64,000 bases of DNA from Allacma fusca (GCA_947179485.1 OX359248.1:46820847-46884846); one strand, 5' to 3'. Shown: positions 1 through 13,249, counted from the first letter of the stretch. Numbers and translations are program-made. Notes: a model not told the origin generated them from the letters alone.

Positions 1-236
1 TCAAGAGAGCTGGCTGCGGAGAAGTGATATTGATTATATATGAGAATTTCGTGGGAAACATCGGAAAACATTTTCAAAATCCTGCTTAAACTGGTTTTAT
101 ATTTACCCCAAGAATATTTTATAAGCAGAGATTTTACTATGAATTTGAGTACCTTAATTTATGAAAATTTTAAGGACTGAAAGTGAAAGTTTAGAAAGTT
201 CAAGGGAGAAAGTACAATTAAACCTGAGGATCTTAC

Positions 237-427
237 CAGACACGTCCAGCCTGAAGATCCGCTTGGGAGAATGATTGGATGGAATTCCCTTGATCCGTTG
301 AGAGTTCCAAGTAACCTTTTTTCTCGGCTGCAGTGCCCATTGACATTAAAGAGAAAATAAGGTCTTCGGCCCTTGTGTCCGGGTCAAGCGAAGTGATGAC
401 TTCTGGCATGAGGCGTATTTTCGTTCC
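237..427 (-). CDS. CSPG4: CSPG4-like exon: CSPG repeat 2
   Basis: Acceptor TTAAACAG|GGA and donor TCTG|GTAAGA; phase 0 in, phase 2 out. It encodes GTKIRLMPEVITSLDPDTRA, then EDLIFSL and SFSQADLQAGRV, all characteristic of CSPG repeats. The next exon should start with the last base of a codon and lies at or beyond the left edge. An AG occurs near position 14, but the 13 bases after it do not give a convincing continuation. Confidence 0.92.
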
Positions 428-1826
428 CTGTTTAACATTTCCACAGACTCATTTTAAATCTGATGTAATCACATGAGGAAACCTTAATTGAATATTCCTT
501 AAATTTAATTCCCAGGAGGGGGAAAACCATAGGGATAACTAATCCCAGGAAATGTTCCCCTTTACCTCTCCCCTCCGCTGATGCTCAGTTGATGTTATTA
601 AAATCCCTCAAAAAAAACAATTTTCGCTTGTGTGTCTGAGCCTGCATAATAAAATGTCAAGTTATTAAATTTGTTGGATGGGGGAGAAAATAAATATAAT
701 TCTGGCTTCAAAAAACTCTACTTTTCCATCTTTATTCTAGGAGGCTTTTGGAGGTGCTCCAGGGATTTTTGTATATAAGAATCTTATCTTCATTTGGATT
801 TCATTAAAAGAGAGAATGTGCACTTTGTCAAAAAAAACAAATCTCCAGCGTCTCGTTTCTTATGTAGAGACTGGTATAGTTTTTCATGTAATTATTTTAC
901 TTTTCAGGGGGATCACTGAGTAAATGGGATCATCCATCAATTAGTAAAGTTCCCAGTGGGAGAAAGCACAGGGGATGTGAAAGGGACGAAGAGAAAAAAA
1001 CAACAGGGGGAAATACGCTCAAAATAATCTGACGTGAGAAATTGGAAAGACTATGAAAGCGTATATGCGTGAGAAATGCTAAAGAAATGTGTGTATGCAC
1101 TTATAACCACATTTCAAAAAAATTGCTGCTTTCAGCTTTGCAACATTTGATCTTTAAATATTATGTAAAAAAAACAGATCCAATTCCCACCATATATTTC
1201 ATGCTATTAGAATTACATTTGAACTTTGAATCTTTGAAATGTGGTCCGTTAACACCTTCGAGAGAAAAACAAACTATTTTTATGATTTGAATAGTATAAT
1301 TAAAATTACAGAAAGAAAAATGCTACAAAGGAGAAAGTCGGTGAAAGCGAGATCCGAGGATTTTAGTAATCAATGAGAACTTTCTAAGTTATCAAATATG
1401 TGATCAACAGAAATACCTAGTGAATGTAAGGGAATCAGTAAACTACGATAAAGAAACATACAAGAGAAAGTGTGTGAAAAAAACAAGCAAAAATAAAGGG
1501 TGAGGAAAATGCTGAAAACAGGACATGTCCAGTTGGCGTACAAGGAGAAAAAGGGCTCAAGATGTAAAAGCTAGAAAATATTGCAATACTACAAGTGAAA
1601 GTGGTAAGGACAAAAACCTGAGGGAATATAAGAAAGGAAAGGCACGGACGTGTGGAGGATTAAAATCACGAGGTCTAAAGACCATAGGAATATACGAGAC
1701 AACGGGAGAAATTATTAAACAAAAACTGGGGAAGAAGTCCAGCATCTAGAGGACGTCCGAAAGAGTAAGTGAAAGAAAGAGGAGCTAGACAACCATTTAA
1801 AATTGTATACAAGATAAACAATTCAC
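428..1826. other. Intron without recognised content
   Basis: AT-rich intron between the two leftmost CSPG4-like exons. Short ORFs here have no recognisable protein character. It holds several copies of the GAGAAAGT/GTGAAAG motif, including the composite at 1330-1347. Confidence 0.5.
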
Positions 1827-1922
1827 CTCCGCAAGACGAAGCACACCTCCAGGTACTAATCGGATCTCAGGAGGGTCATTCACAGCCGTGATCTCCACTG
1901 GCAATGCCAAAGGTCTCTCATC
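1827..1922 (-). CDS. CSPG4: CSPG4-like exon: junction of CSPG repeats 1 and 2
   Basis: A 32-codon exon, acceptor TATATAG|GAT and donor GAG|GTGAAT, phase 0 on both sides. It reads LPVEITAVNDPPEIRLV, the (I/V)-x-V-N-D-x-P word that closes one CSPG repeat, followed by GGVLRLAE opening the next. Confidence 0.91.
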
Positions 1923-2220
1923 CTATATAAAAAAACCATTTCAAACGAAATTATTTCCCCAGAAACATACTTTCTCATTCTCTGTTCCCAAACCAAACAC
2001 CGGGTGACACAATATATTTAATTCCCCACTGCCGCAAGACGGCATTGCACTGTACTCCGTGCAATGCAGAAGTGGAAAAACCAGTCAGAGCCTCTAGATT
2101 TTAAGAATTTTCCGCCAAATGTTTTTTTTTAAATCTACATTAAATAACAAATTGTTGGTAAAAAAACATTGGATTAAGTAAAAATTTGTTAAATTATTAA
2201 CATCCGATCCGGATACATTT

Positions 2221-2560
2221 GCGCAAAATTTAACTTAAAGTTGAATAGGAATTTGTACAACAATTAACATTAAGTTGAATAGGAATTTGTACAACAATTA
2301 ACATTAAGTTGTTTAGGAATTTGTACAACAATTAACATTAAGTTGACTAGGAATTTGTTAAAAAATTAGCATTACGTTGAATAGGAACTTGTTCAAAAAT
2401 TAATATAACGTTGAATAGGAACTTGTTCAAAAATTAATATAACGTTGAATAGGAACTTGTTCAAAAATTAATATAACGTTGAATAGGAACTTGTTCGAAA
2501 ATTAATATAACGTTGAATATTAATTTGTTCAAAAATTAACAGTAGATGGAATTACGGACT
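2221..2560. repeat. 34-bp tandem repeat array (about 10 copies)
   Basis: Intronic minisatellite. Each unit contains GTTGAATAGGAA, then CTTGTTCAAAAATTAA or the variant TTTGTACAACAATTAA. The central copies (about 2365-2515) are nearly identical and the edges decay. The rest of this intron up to 3794 shows nothing else recognisable. Confidence 0.85.
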
Positions 2561-3794
2561 TGTTAAAAAATTAGCACGGATTGGAATAGACAACCGTCCA
2601 AAAATTAATAATGGTTTAAATTGGGAAAATAATTGCTACACTATTAACCCTGAGACTTCATCACTTCCAACACCAATACATTAAGTGAATAAGATGAATC
2701 AAATTTTTAAAAATCCCTAAAGAAAATTTATTAATAACATCTGGGACTTGATTTTTTTAAACAAGTTTCCTCTTCAACAGGATAGGCACGAAAGGGTTTC
2801 CAGGACTCTGTATATACTCCCACTAAATAATTTCACAAGGCAGGACAATAGAATTGAAAGGGGTTGACATTGAATGACTTTCTCCGCCAACATATGTCAC
2901 TGGAGTTAAATTCCTTTTGACTGGAAAAAGGAGAAAGTTGCCAAAAAACCCCCAACTTTCCCCATTAAAATGTAATGACTTCAAAAATTCAAAACCAACA
3001 TCGTGGCCCTATAAAGAGATAAGGCCTGGACGCTTAGCGGAAATGTGGTGAAAGTGGGAGAAAGGAACTGCCGTGTGTAGGAACGACAAAGGCGGGAAAT
3101 TCAAATCCTACATTCATTCAAATGTTATAGCCAACGGAAGGAAATGGTCTGCAGAAATCTCTGACAAGTTGTTTTCTCTTCTCATGGAAATGAGGTCATC
3201 CCTCAAAAAACTTTCCCTGACCGAAGCAAATTTTGCGTGAGTGACAGCCACAGACAGTCACTCTGCGGATGAGCGGCAAAGGAGATCTTACTTAGAGGAT
3301 GTCCGTCTCATTCGGAGCTACTCTTATCTCTGGCTTTGTCCAATCTCATCCCTGACGGATGGGAATGGAAGTTCGAACTTCTTTATGGCCCGCTAAGAAG
3401 CTGCTGGGAATTCATGGAAGGCATATCCTCCGACAAAAATTGTAATTTTTAAAATAAATCCTTGTTTAAATTTTTTTCAAGGCAAAATTTCTTTATCATA
3501 AAAAATGACACATATTAAAAATAATTTTTAAAATTTCTTAAAAATTTTGTCTAAAATTGTCAAGTTCCATTGTTTTGGGTTCACATTTTTGTGTTTTTCA
3601 CATTTTCATTTTGAGCCCTAAGTTTACTCTAGTCGATTTTGCCTCTTCACCCAAGTCGTAGCCCATTATGCTTTTGATCAAAAATGCATGTGGACCGTTT
3701 TGCTTGGCTTCAAGAACATCTTGCAACTTCACTCAAGATGCTTGCATATGTACGCACATGAAAAGGTAATGGTTCGAGGAATTTAAGGGCGAAC

Positions 3795-3977
3795 CTGGAG
3801 ATAGGCGGGTAGGAGAAAGCCCGTCATTGGGACCAAACGAAGAACCAGCTCGATCAAGTCCCGGGTGCTTTCTGCTCCATTATGCCAATATCGTACACGA
3901 CCAGCCCCCACGTCCAGAAGCGAGAATGTTTCCAAAGTCCGAGCGGAGCCTGCTGATCCCGCTGCCCGCGTCGTCAC
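3795..3977 (-). CDS. CSPG4: CSPG4-like exon: CSPG repeat 1, C-terminal half
   Basis: Acceptor TATTTAG|GTG and donor CTCCAG|GTTCGC (weak after GT); 61 codons, phase 0 on both sides. It encodes TFSLLDVGAGRVRYWHNG, the F-s-x-x-D-v-x-x-G-R-V-x-Y-x-H-x-G signature of CSPG repeats, then DLIELVLRLVPMTGF. Confidence 0.92.
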
Positions 3978-4969
3978 CTAAATAAAAAAAAGGGGGAAAA
4001 CGAAAGGAATAAATAGTTTCTCATTGCTCCTGAAAATATACGTTGGGAATAGTAAGTAGGCGGGGATGGGGAACTAAATACAACTAATTTTCTCCCTTAT
4101 TTCCCATTGATGGAGGATATTTTCTCCAGACCATAGCTATATGGACTTGAATGAAACCTCACAAGATACAAAAAAAAGTAGCAACTGAATTTCCCCCTTT
4201 GATCAGTCTTGTATGTATTTTTCTCCTGTGGAATATTAAGGTCTGGGTCTCATATTAAATTCTGAGATTGTCTCAATCAAACATGTATGCGCAAGGGAAT
4301 CAAATAACGAGGCCTGGCTCTTTCACAAAAAGCGTGTACCTACATCTCTGCGGGCACAATTCCCCAGAATTTTTCCCACTGTGAGAATGAGAGGAGGTGA
4401 AAGTCGGGATTGAAAGCGTGGAGGGAAAGCGAGAGTTGAGGAAGGAAGGAATGAATGAGAAAAATCACAGAGTGGGAAGTAAATTGCATGGTTTAGTAAA
4501 TTAGCGGAATTTTTCAGAGGGGAAGGTAAAAGTCTAGAAACTTCCCTCCACCTCCATCAGAATAAAGCTTATAACGGAAATTCAATTTTGTTTTCATTTT
4601 GGGATATTTTTTTAAAATCCCATCCCATTGAAGATCATATAGGTTCGGGAGGAATAAGAAAATCAAGACGAGGTCAAATTAAGGAAATTCCGGCGTAAAC
4701 TAAAATTCAGAGATTGTTATGTGTCAGGGTCATTTAGCTGTCCATTCATGGGGGTATAATGGTTGGTAAAGTTAAATAAGGTCATTTGGAGGGAACGTAA
4801 CGCTGAGTTGAGGTCATGTCAAGGGTAGTTTATAAATTATCAAACAAATGTCAAGTGTGTAAAAGAGACATGATTGTATGTCTAGTTAAAGTTAACGCGA
4901 AATGCAACAAATTCAAATGAGAGTCAATTAAACTACAAGGTCAGGCTGCGGTCAAGGGAAAGTAAAAAA

Positions 4970-5200
4970 ATCAAACAGAGGTCAGACTGAGGTCAAATGG
5001 AGGTCAAACATAGGTCAAATAGAGGTCAAAAACAAATAAAGGTCAAGAAATAGTACAAAAAATCAAATAGAGGTCAAATAGAGGTCAAATAGAGGTCAAA
5101 TAGAGGTCAAAAACAAATAAAGGTCAAGAAATAGTACAACAAATCAAATAGAGGTCAAAAACAAATGAAGTTCAAGCTCAGGTCAATAAAAAATAAGCAA
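4970..5200 (+). repeat. 11-bp AGGTCAAATAG array with higher-order copy
   Basis: Intronic array. AGGTCA starts at 4990, 5001, 5012 and 5023, and again at 5071, 5082, 5093 and 5104, with exact 11-bp steps. A longer block carrying a run of these units plus an AAATAAAGGTCAAGAAATAG segment is duplicated (about 5012-5070 and 5082-5150). Confidence 0.85.
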
Positions 5201-5292
5201 AAAATTCAGGGTAAATTCAGTAAGTTTAAAACTCATATCTTTAAGTCAAGTAAATGTCAAGTGAAGGAGAAATAAAATTGAGCAGTCCTTAC

Positions 5293-5552
5293 CTCCAGTC
5301 GTCCTTGCTGAGGTCCTTTGGACACCCGAAATAGCACTCCACTCTCCCTCACTCCGAACTTGGACAGATCAAGTGTGATTGCCAAGTGCCTCGGAGTAAT
5401 AATAACAGAGTCGCCTTCAGCAACTTGCACTGGACTCACCCTCATCACCTCCAGCTCCCCCAGGGCAGTTTGAGTCACAATACGGATCACATCCCTAGCA
5501 ATCGTAATCACCTCAGAGGAGTTCGAGCCCCTCATCTGTGTCCCATTGTTCC
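5293..5552 (-). CDS. CSPG4: CSPG4-like exon: first CSPG repeat begins
   Basis: Donor GAG|GTAAGG. The acceptor at TCGGTAG|GG is chosen because its phase 1 matches the preceding exon; an alternative AG lies 17 bp further in. It encodes NSSEVITIARDVIRIV and then the start of a CSPG repeat (VSPVQVAEGDSVIITPRHL, later SKGPQQGRLE). The x-EG-x-x-x-I-x-x-x-L pattern is the usual repeat opening. Confidence 0.9.
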
Positions 5553-5903
5553 CTACCGAAATTAAATCCCACATTTTAACCAATCACAAAAAAACATACT
5601 CTTTCTTCGCACTTCCTCAAACATAACATATGCACTGTATAACGAGTAAGCCCCAAAATAATTCCACCTGGTTAGTCTCCCACAAGGTACAATCCACCAA
5701 AAAATATCATTTAAAAAATGTTAAACCAAATTTTATGCCAAATTCAATGAAATCTCCACCATTACCCAAATCACTACCACACACAAAATTATGAAAAACA
5801 TCAAAGAATTATTTTTAATTTCCCTGAAAATTTGTTCCCAAATGATTCAAATCTAAATAAATGCATAAATAAGAGGCCCTTAAACTGAGTCCAAGATACT
5901 TAC

Positions 5904-6108
5904 TGGAGGATGCGCCGCCAGAAGTGTGATCTGTGCAATTAAAGCGCTTCTTCCCCGAACCACTGCTGGCGCTGCTAGTGAGAGTGCAATCCCCTGGAGC
6001 TTGGTTCGTGCTGGACGTGAGGACGCATCCAGTAGTGACGTTGTTGGTCACATCCACTTCAGGAAGACCATAGGCTTTGTTGTCTATGAGTAAGTTGCGA
6101 ACACAGCC
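5904..6108 (-). CDS. CSPG4: CSPG4-like exon: end of laminin-G domain 2 and Cys-rich linker
   Basis: Acceptor AAATTCCAG and strong donor CCTCCA|GTAAGT; phase 0 in, phase 1 out. It starts GCVRNLLIDNKAYGLPEV, the last strand and cysteine of LamG2, followed by a Ser/Thr/Gly-rich linker with three more cysteines and N-glycosylation sequons (NVT, NCT). The linker separates the LamG pair from the CSPG repeats. Confidence 0.93.
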
Positions 6109-7473
6109 CTGGAATTTTTCCCCAAACAAAAAAAATCCTTTAGCATAAGCACCAGAACCCATGAGCTTAAAGGGATTCCCTTCCCTTCCTCGTCCCATCT
6201 AAAACCCCCTATAGTCTAGTAGATGCACAAATCTCCAAAGTTCTCAACTTCCATGAAGTACGCCCTCCCAGACCTTTCTTCCCAACAACATAAATACATA
6301 AGATTAAAAATTGGCTCTCATAATGATAATAATGCAAAAGTACTTTCTGGACCTGGCAATTCCCCAGAACGTTAATCTTAATTTCTCTCCTTACAGCAAA
6401 CAACTTCAACTCAAATCCGGCTTCCCTTACAACGAGAGTCCACTGTACCTCCGGTTGGCCCGAGTGTATCGCTTCATATACAAAAGCCATAAGTGTATGA
6501 TGTAATGCAAAGTCTCTGGCTGTGGCTGACTTTGTGAGACACGGAGAGAGGGAAAGTACTGTAATAGAATTTAAAGGGAGAAAGCATAGGTCGCGGGGAG
6601 AGGACGGAGGACCCGACGGAGCTGAACTTGCTATTGGGCCCGTGCATAAAGGGCTATTTACATTGCCATTGATACGTGAAACTACTGTTTGCCTCTTATT
6701 ATTTATCTTTGGATGAGTAAAAGCGAGCAAAGGGGGAAGGGAGGGAAGGGCTCAAGTGCGCATATAAAAGCAAGGCATAAAAATAAAGATGATTCTATTG
6801 CGGGAGTCATTGTGGACGCTCTGCCATGTTAACGGCACATTGACTTACGGCTTCCGCTCTCAATTCCTCCCTTTTCCCACCAAACTCTCCCAAACTTTCA
6901 CTCGCCACAACGCCCAATACTTTCACTCCAGCTCTCTCCTCATTCCTCCTCTTCCTGGCGTCCTTTCACCACCAGTCAGCAAGATTCTCCTAAGCACCCA
7001 AAGCCATATGGACCTCACTCTCCCTCCTGTATCCCTCACCATTCTCATTATCACTCTCCAAAAAAGCCCTGGCATTTACAGTAGTCTCAATAAAACACGA
7101 GGACAGCTTTCTCCAACCATTTTTTTTGTCTTCGAAGAAAGCTGAAAAAATCCGTTCGCAGGTACAGTGGACCCCCTTTGTAAGAAAGAGTAGTAGAGTT
7201 ATGAGGTAGTGTGTATACGCATTTTGTTGAGGGATAAATGGAAGGGACTTATTGGGAGAATTTTTTTCTTCTGGGGACGCTGACCAAAACAGAAGGACTT
7301 GGGAAATAAATGATAAAAGGAATTGGGAATGGATGAGAAGTTGGACTGACGTGACGCCTCTCCCTGTCACTGAACAACACTGTCAGGGATAAGGGAATGA
7401 GAGGGAGAAAGCGGAGAAAGTTGGGCTTTTGTGTGTGTGTGTGTGTATGTTTGGAGCTTCATATTCCTTTTAC
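6109..7473. other. Intron without recognised content
   Basis: Between two LamG2 exons. ORFs on both strands are composition shadows. It ends with a (GT)n microsatellite at 7431-7446, about 30 bp outside the exon's donor site. Confidence 0.5.
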
Positions 7474-7644
7474 CCTAAAACTATGATCGATTAATCCTTG
7501 GCTCCGAAGTCGACTCCGCTTCGTCTCCTCCACGCCCAGATAGACCATCTCTGAGACGTCCAAATGACGGCTTGCTCCCCGAGCTGGGCTTTCTGACGTC
7601 CAACTTTGATTGTCAACCGTCAGAGACAATACAGTGGGGGAGAC
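7474..7644 (-). CDS. CSPG4: CSPG4-like exon: laminin-G domain 2, third segment
   Basis: Acceptor GATTTTAG|GTC and donor AGG|GTAAAA; 57 codons, phase 0 on both sides. It contains LSLTVDNQSW and MVYLGVEETKRSRLRSQG, ending DHSFR so that SFR|GCVRN rebuilds the LamG closing motif. The Y-L-G strand has one Gly where most LamG domains have two. The preceding intron is about 5.6 kb, the longest inside the recognised chain. Confidence 0.88.
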
Positions 7645-10600
7645 CTAAAATCAAAAACACATGCCATGTAAATCCATATATGTACACCACCACAGGAGTT
7701 TTGTTAAGAGTGAAATCCCTCAGTTGAAAATTCTAAAGCGGGGGGGGGGGGCAAAAAAAGTACCCGGGGAAAATAACTCATAAATAATAGCTCGGGATGC
7801 GTTTCCTAGTATGGAGTGCAATCTTGCATCCCCACCGACAATATGTACGCCACATTGGGAGGTCGGGGCAATGCAGGAGTATAGACACATTAAATAGCAT
7901 ATAAGATATGGCCACTGCGAGAAACACGTGCACTCATGTTCAATTATCTTGTTATCTTTACCGTCACTTCCCCCTTTTAGTGTGACTTCATTCGAGGACA
8001 ATCCTCTGGACCTTACATAATTACGTACATATTACTCCATATGTACTCCCATATTGGGGATAGGCTCTGGAAGGGAAGCGTTCCTTCCAGGAGGGGCTTA
8101 TCTGCTCCTCTCCGTATACAAAAGACTTTCTCTTGTCTCCCTCCTTAAAGCCTGGCTGGCCCAACAGCCGTCATTATAATGCTCCTTGCATAATGTCCCA
8201 TTATGTCACAGCGTATTAACATTCGACCAGATACACCCTCTATGCAGTCAACCCTTGATATAAGGGACTAGTGAAAGGAGGAACTTTCTCCAGTGAAAGC
8301 ACTAATTATTCCTTGAGACAATTCGTATTTAAGAATTTTCTAAGAATGCATTAGCATTAGATAGTTAGATATAATTTCGCCCTTATATCGAGACCAGCCT
8401 CCATAAGCAGTCCCTTATATCGAGGCTCTTCTGCATTGTAACCAGGGGCTGGGAAGAATGGATGGATGAAAGGGCTTATCTCCAACAGCTTTCTCAATGG
8501 ACGACCCTGTGCACGCAGGGATGTGAACCTTGTCTCAGATATTGGGTAGAGTCTCGCTATTACGAACCCCCTTAAAAGAGCATTATTGTCTCTGGAGGGG
8601 AGAAAGCAGGTCGTTGGTAATCCGCCATCCATTACTCCATACTTTGCTCAAGAACTGTATTGACCTCGCAGAGGCGAAAGCTAATCTTGTAGCCTATGAG
8701 GATCTTTTAGGCAACGGATTCTCTTACAGTATAGCTCCTATAAGCTGTCATTGTACGAAGCAAAGCATAGGGCGATTTACTCTTGCAAAATTTGAGGCTT
8801 GCAGAGAAAAAGGGTAAAATATTTTGGGATTTATTCTTTTAAAAACACCATCTCACTTTCTATGAGGAAACTTTTAATGGGATGTTTAGTACTGAGACAA
8901 CATTCTATGAGATTTTACAAGAGGGGAATCCGCATAAGAAATACATTGGAGAAAGCAAGTGAGGAAATATTTGTTGCAAATATTTTGTCTCGGAGATGAT
9001 GTGGGGAAATCGTAAAGTTACGGTGAGCGTAGGAATTTAGGAGGGGTTGATGAAGCGGGGGGAAATGGGCAAATCCCTGGAAAAAGTGTACTTATGGGAT
9101 TGTGAAAGGGAAAAAGTAATTGCGCCAAAATGACGTTAAATAGGAGATGTGAAGTCGGGGAAAAGAGGGAGAGAGAAAGAAAGACAAGAGTGAAAACAAG
9201 TGTGGGTCTTGGGAGAGTTAAGAGAAAGTATTAAAGAAGAAGCGAAGCGGTACAAGTCCCATAAGAAATATGAGTGTGTGGGTGAAAAAAAGGAAAATAG
9301 GGAGAAAGTAGGTGAAAGGAAATGCTAAAAGGGCCAGAGACTCCTCAAATACTTATCCCTAACAGAATCTTTGAAGGAAGTGAAGGAACGCAGGGGGTTC
9401 AGCTACCTCTCACGTACAGCCTGAATTTATGTTTCCCAACTTTACATATAACAAACTCAGGACTAGATCCCACCTTTATGTGTACACTCACTCTGTTGTC
9501 CATGTACAGGGTAGGTCCTTTGAATTTCCCGCCCAAGTGGGACAATACATCAGGGGAGAGATCACATTTTAAATATTTAATCCCCCTCTTTTCCAACAAT
9601 TTTCTCATAATTTTCTTACAATTTATCTCAAATTCATTCCAATGACCTAAGTCAATATTTATGTTCACACGGGTCACTCATACAAAACAATGTTTGGGAT
9701 TCTTATGAACGTTTTCATTACTCCAGAAACTATTTTCTACAAAAAATTTTAACGTGCATTTAAAGCGCCTTTTTTGGACGATACTTCAATAATCAAAAGA
9801 GAAAGCTTTTACATTCTTTCTATTTTCCTTTTTCAAATTCATTATCAAATCCCTGGGAATTATTTGTATAGAAATGTCATGTCAAAAAAAAGGAAAAATC
9901 ACAAGCTTAACAAATAAAAAAATCCTTAAAAAATTGTTTCTTCGAGGGAATTTTTGCAGGCATATTTTAAAGATGGGAAAATTGGAAGTGTCCCTGTATA
10001 TAAGTACACGGGAGGAAATAAATGTATGCCTTGTAGACAAGCCCTGTCCCAGGAACTATTCATGGCTCTGTTATATTCATAAACCTGGGACATGAGGGAA
10101 GGAGAAGGCGGAGAAAGTTTGCGGGTGGAAGTGAGTTCCCGTGGAAAAGAGAGATCCTGATGAAATAAAATAATGTCCTTGTAATTTATTGCGGCTCTGA
10201 AATCCTCACCGCAATGCAAATTGTAAGGAAGGAGGGAAAGTCTTGGGAGAGAGGAGAAAGCCAGGGGAAGATCATGTTCCCGACGCTCCCAGCCCCAACA
10301 TGCAATCATCCCAGTCTTTATAGACATCAAGACAAATTACCATTTCGGCTTTTATAAATTAAAAAAGGATGAAAAATATCGCCTTTTCATAAACCCTCCT
10401 TCCCATGCATATGCACTTTTACCCAACCCAAATATTACCAGTCCCAAAAATCCCTCAGGGAGTAAGACTCGCAACAGATTTATGAGCACTTGTACACACA
10501 CGTTTATGTATATCTAACTATAGGTAATATTTTCGCACTTGCGAAGAAGGGCTTTTCCAAAGGGATCCGAACTAAAGAAACATCATTCGAACGCTCTCTC

Positions 10601-11507
10601 AAACAAGGATAGGAATTAACACTGATGAATTTGCAGGAGGGGAAATATTTTTGCTCCCGCTAAATGTAGGAAAATAGTCTTTGGAAATCCGCTCAAGTGC
10701 ATTTGTTAATTAGACAATTGCGATTGTCAATTTTCATTATTTTTGGGCCATTTTCCCAATGAGAGGAAAACGCTCTTGTTAGAGGGTCCTATATTGTGAG
10801 AGCTTACTCTTCGTTTTCTTACGAGGACATTTTAACATTGTAGTGAACAACGAGGAAATATTTTTTGGCTCTATAGGGAATAACCTGCGTATTGTGAGTT
10901 TGTGGGCGTCTGTTTGAGGAAGACTTTTTTTGTATACGGAGTTAAGTTTCTACAGAGGGATGTCTTTTTGACTTGTTGCCAAATACAACTATATTTTGCT
11001 CATTTACTGAGGAAACGTAATGGGGAAAAGGTAATAAATACATTGAGACATGCCCTTTTTTCCTCTTCCTTCCACAGTTATATCCATAGCATTACATTAA
11101 ATTACAGGCCGTTATGCGTGTCTCTGACTTCCCTTCCATTTTCCTCTCCGTCCTTGCCTTTCAAGGCACAAATATTTACATGTACTCATAAGGTTATACA
11201 GTCCTGTCTCTGGAAGGAGGGGTCCGTTAAAAGAGCAGATTTTGTAGCAAGGGTCAGCATAAACACGTTTTGAACATATGTTCACAAATGCAATACTTGA
11301 AAATTATTACTAATTCCGATTTTTAGCTACAAGTAATTACTAATCTGATAACTTTTGGTAGAAAACACTGGGAAAATTTTGCAATCAAATTTGCTGATTT
11401 GGTCAGTAAATTGACCTTCATACGGACGCCATAAACTCATACTTCTGTTCAAACTCTGTAGAATTGTAGCCTCGTCACTATTTGCATAAATTTGAAGCAA
11501 ACCCTTA
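7645..11507. other. Long intron, unique part
   Basis: Largely unique AT-rich sequence with a G homopolymer at 7739-7751 and repeated GAGAAAG motifs (for example at 9225 and 9305). No splice-flanked open frame with protein character was seen on either strand. Confidence 0.4.
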
Positions 11508-12112
11508 GTTAGGCACAAAACCTAAATTTGACACAAAACCTAAATTTGACACAAAACCTAAATTTAACACAAAACCTAAATTTGACACAAAACCTAAATT
11601 CGACACAAAACCTAAATTTGACTCAAAACCTAAATTTGACACAAAACCTAAATTCGACACAAAACCTAAATTCGACACAAAACCTAAATTTGACACAAAA
11701 CCTAAATTTGACACAAAACCTAAATTTGACACAAAACCTAAATTTGACACAAAACCTAAATTCGACACAAAACCTAAATTCAACACAAAACCTAAATTTG
11801 ACACAAAACCTAAATTTGACACAAAACCTAAATTTGACACAAAACCTAAATTCGACACAAAACCTAAATTCAACACAAAACCTAAATTTGACACAAAACC
11901 TAAATTTGACACAAAACCTAAATTCGACACAAAACCTAAATTTGACACAAAACCTAAATTCGACACAAAACCTAAATTTGACACAAAACCTAAATTTGAC
12001 ACAAAACCTAAATTTGACACAAAACCTAAATTCGACACAAAACCTAAATTTGACACAAAACCTAAATTTGACATAAAACCTAAATTTGACACAAAACCTA
12101 ATTTTGACACAA
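11508..12112. repeat. 18-bp tandem array, about 33 copies
   Basis: The unit is CCTAAATTTGACACAAAA with few substitutions (TTTG/TTCG/TTCA). Because 18 is a multiple of three and the unit has no stop in some frames, the array is open on both strands (a 220-aa and a 182-aa frame of six-residue repeats). Nothing suggests that it is translated. Flanking sequence to about 12400 contains decayed AATTTGAC/ACCAAATTT words, probably older copies. Confidence 0.9.
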
Positions 12113-13249
12113 TTATAGCCTCATCAAAATATTCCTTTAAATTTGACCCAATGCAGTTTTGAATCAATTATTAATTTGCCAAAATTTGCTTGAATTTGAC
12201 TACGTTCTAAATTTACAGAAATTTGCATTGATTTGACGCAATCCCTAACTTACTAAAATCAACTTAGTTTGACCAAATTTTGAATTTACCAGAATTTGGT
12301 TAAATTTACCCCAATCCAAAATTTCACTCAATTTTAAATTCAGCAAAATTGGTTTAAATTTAGTTTAATCTTGAAATTATAAATTCAAAAAAAAATTCAA
12401 CAAATTTGTCGAACTCTAAACCTTCAAGAATTGGCTACATTTCATTTACATCTTATTTGACTGAGTTTCCTCAAAATTGAAAAACATTAGATCTAATTTT
12501 TTTGCAAAATATTTCCACCCAAATTGTAATTAAATTCAGAGAGAATAATTCTTTCTTGATTTTAAAACAGAAAGTTGAAAATATTGACTAACAGAAGTTA
12601 CTGCATCTACGTATGTATTTGTATAATTATGTATGTAAGTACTAATATCTTTCCTAAATTTGCATGAGTGAAAACCTCAAAATTTTAGTTTTCCATGAGA
12701 GGGTGCTGTTTTGCTTGAAACTGAAAATAACGCACCTTTTGAATGGAAGATATAAAACGTGAGCCTTATGCAAGGATATAAATGTTTGGGAGAAGTAAAT
12801 CCTGAGGAAAATCCATTGCCTTTGTAAAGTATAGATGGAAAGTTTTTGGAGCATAAAATCCGGCCATACTTTCATAATATAGATTGTGAGCGGAGTAAAA
12901 AAATGTGTAAAGAAGGACATTTTCTATTTCATGAGCGCTCATAAAATAAAGCTTTCTTGCCGACACCCCATTCTTAGATTTTCCTACAAAAATCAACATA
13001 ACATTGAGGCCAGTTTAGCTACAGGAAGTCCTAAAGCCAAAAGAAACGAAAACAATTTCTCGAAATTACTGATAGAAACCTGTTACACGAAATTAACTCC
13101 GTGCAATTAAATGCTAGCTGTGGCACTCCCAGTAATATTTTCCAACATTATTCTTCCCGGGAAGTCAGGTATACAGTGATGTTGGGAATTTTGAGACAAT
13201 TAAAAAAAGAAAATACATACTAGAATGAGAGCATGTGTTACAATCTCAC
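12113..13249. other. Intron, remainder
   Basis: AT-rich sequence after the 18-bp array. Decayed repeat words reach about 12400; beyond that I see nothing to annotate before the exon ending at 13250. Confidence 0.4.

Noticed and set aside
1-13. Possible next CSPG4-like exon at the left edge (AG at about 14)
   Set aside because: Only 13 bases; the phase-matched reading runs into a stop, so the true exon is probably outside the window.
3230-3420. Possible extra CSPG-repeat exon with a good GTAAGA donor
   Set aside because: All frames reaching the donor contain stops, and the neighbouring exons already join in phase without it.
7739-7751. G homopolymer as a possible G-quadruplex
   Set aside because: A single run without further G-tracts nearby; also a common assembly-error site.
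11505-12167. 220-aa and 182-aa frames of perfect hexapeptide repeats
   Set aside because: By-product of an 18-bp minisatellite without stops; no start context, no flanking coding sequence.
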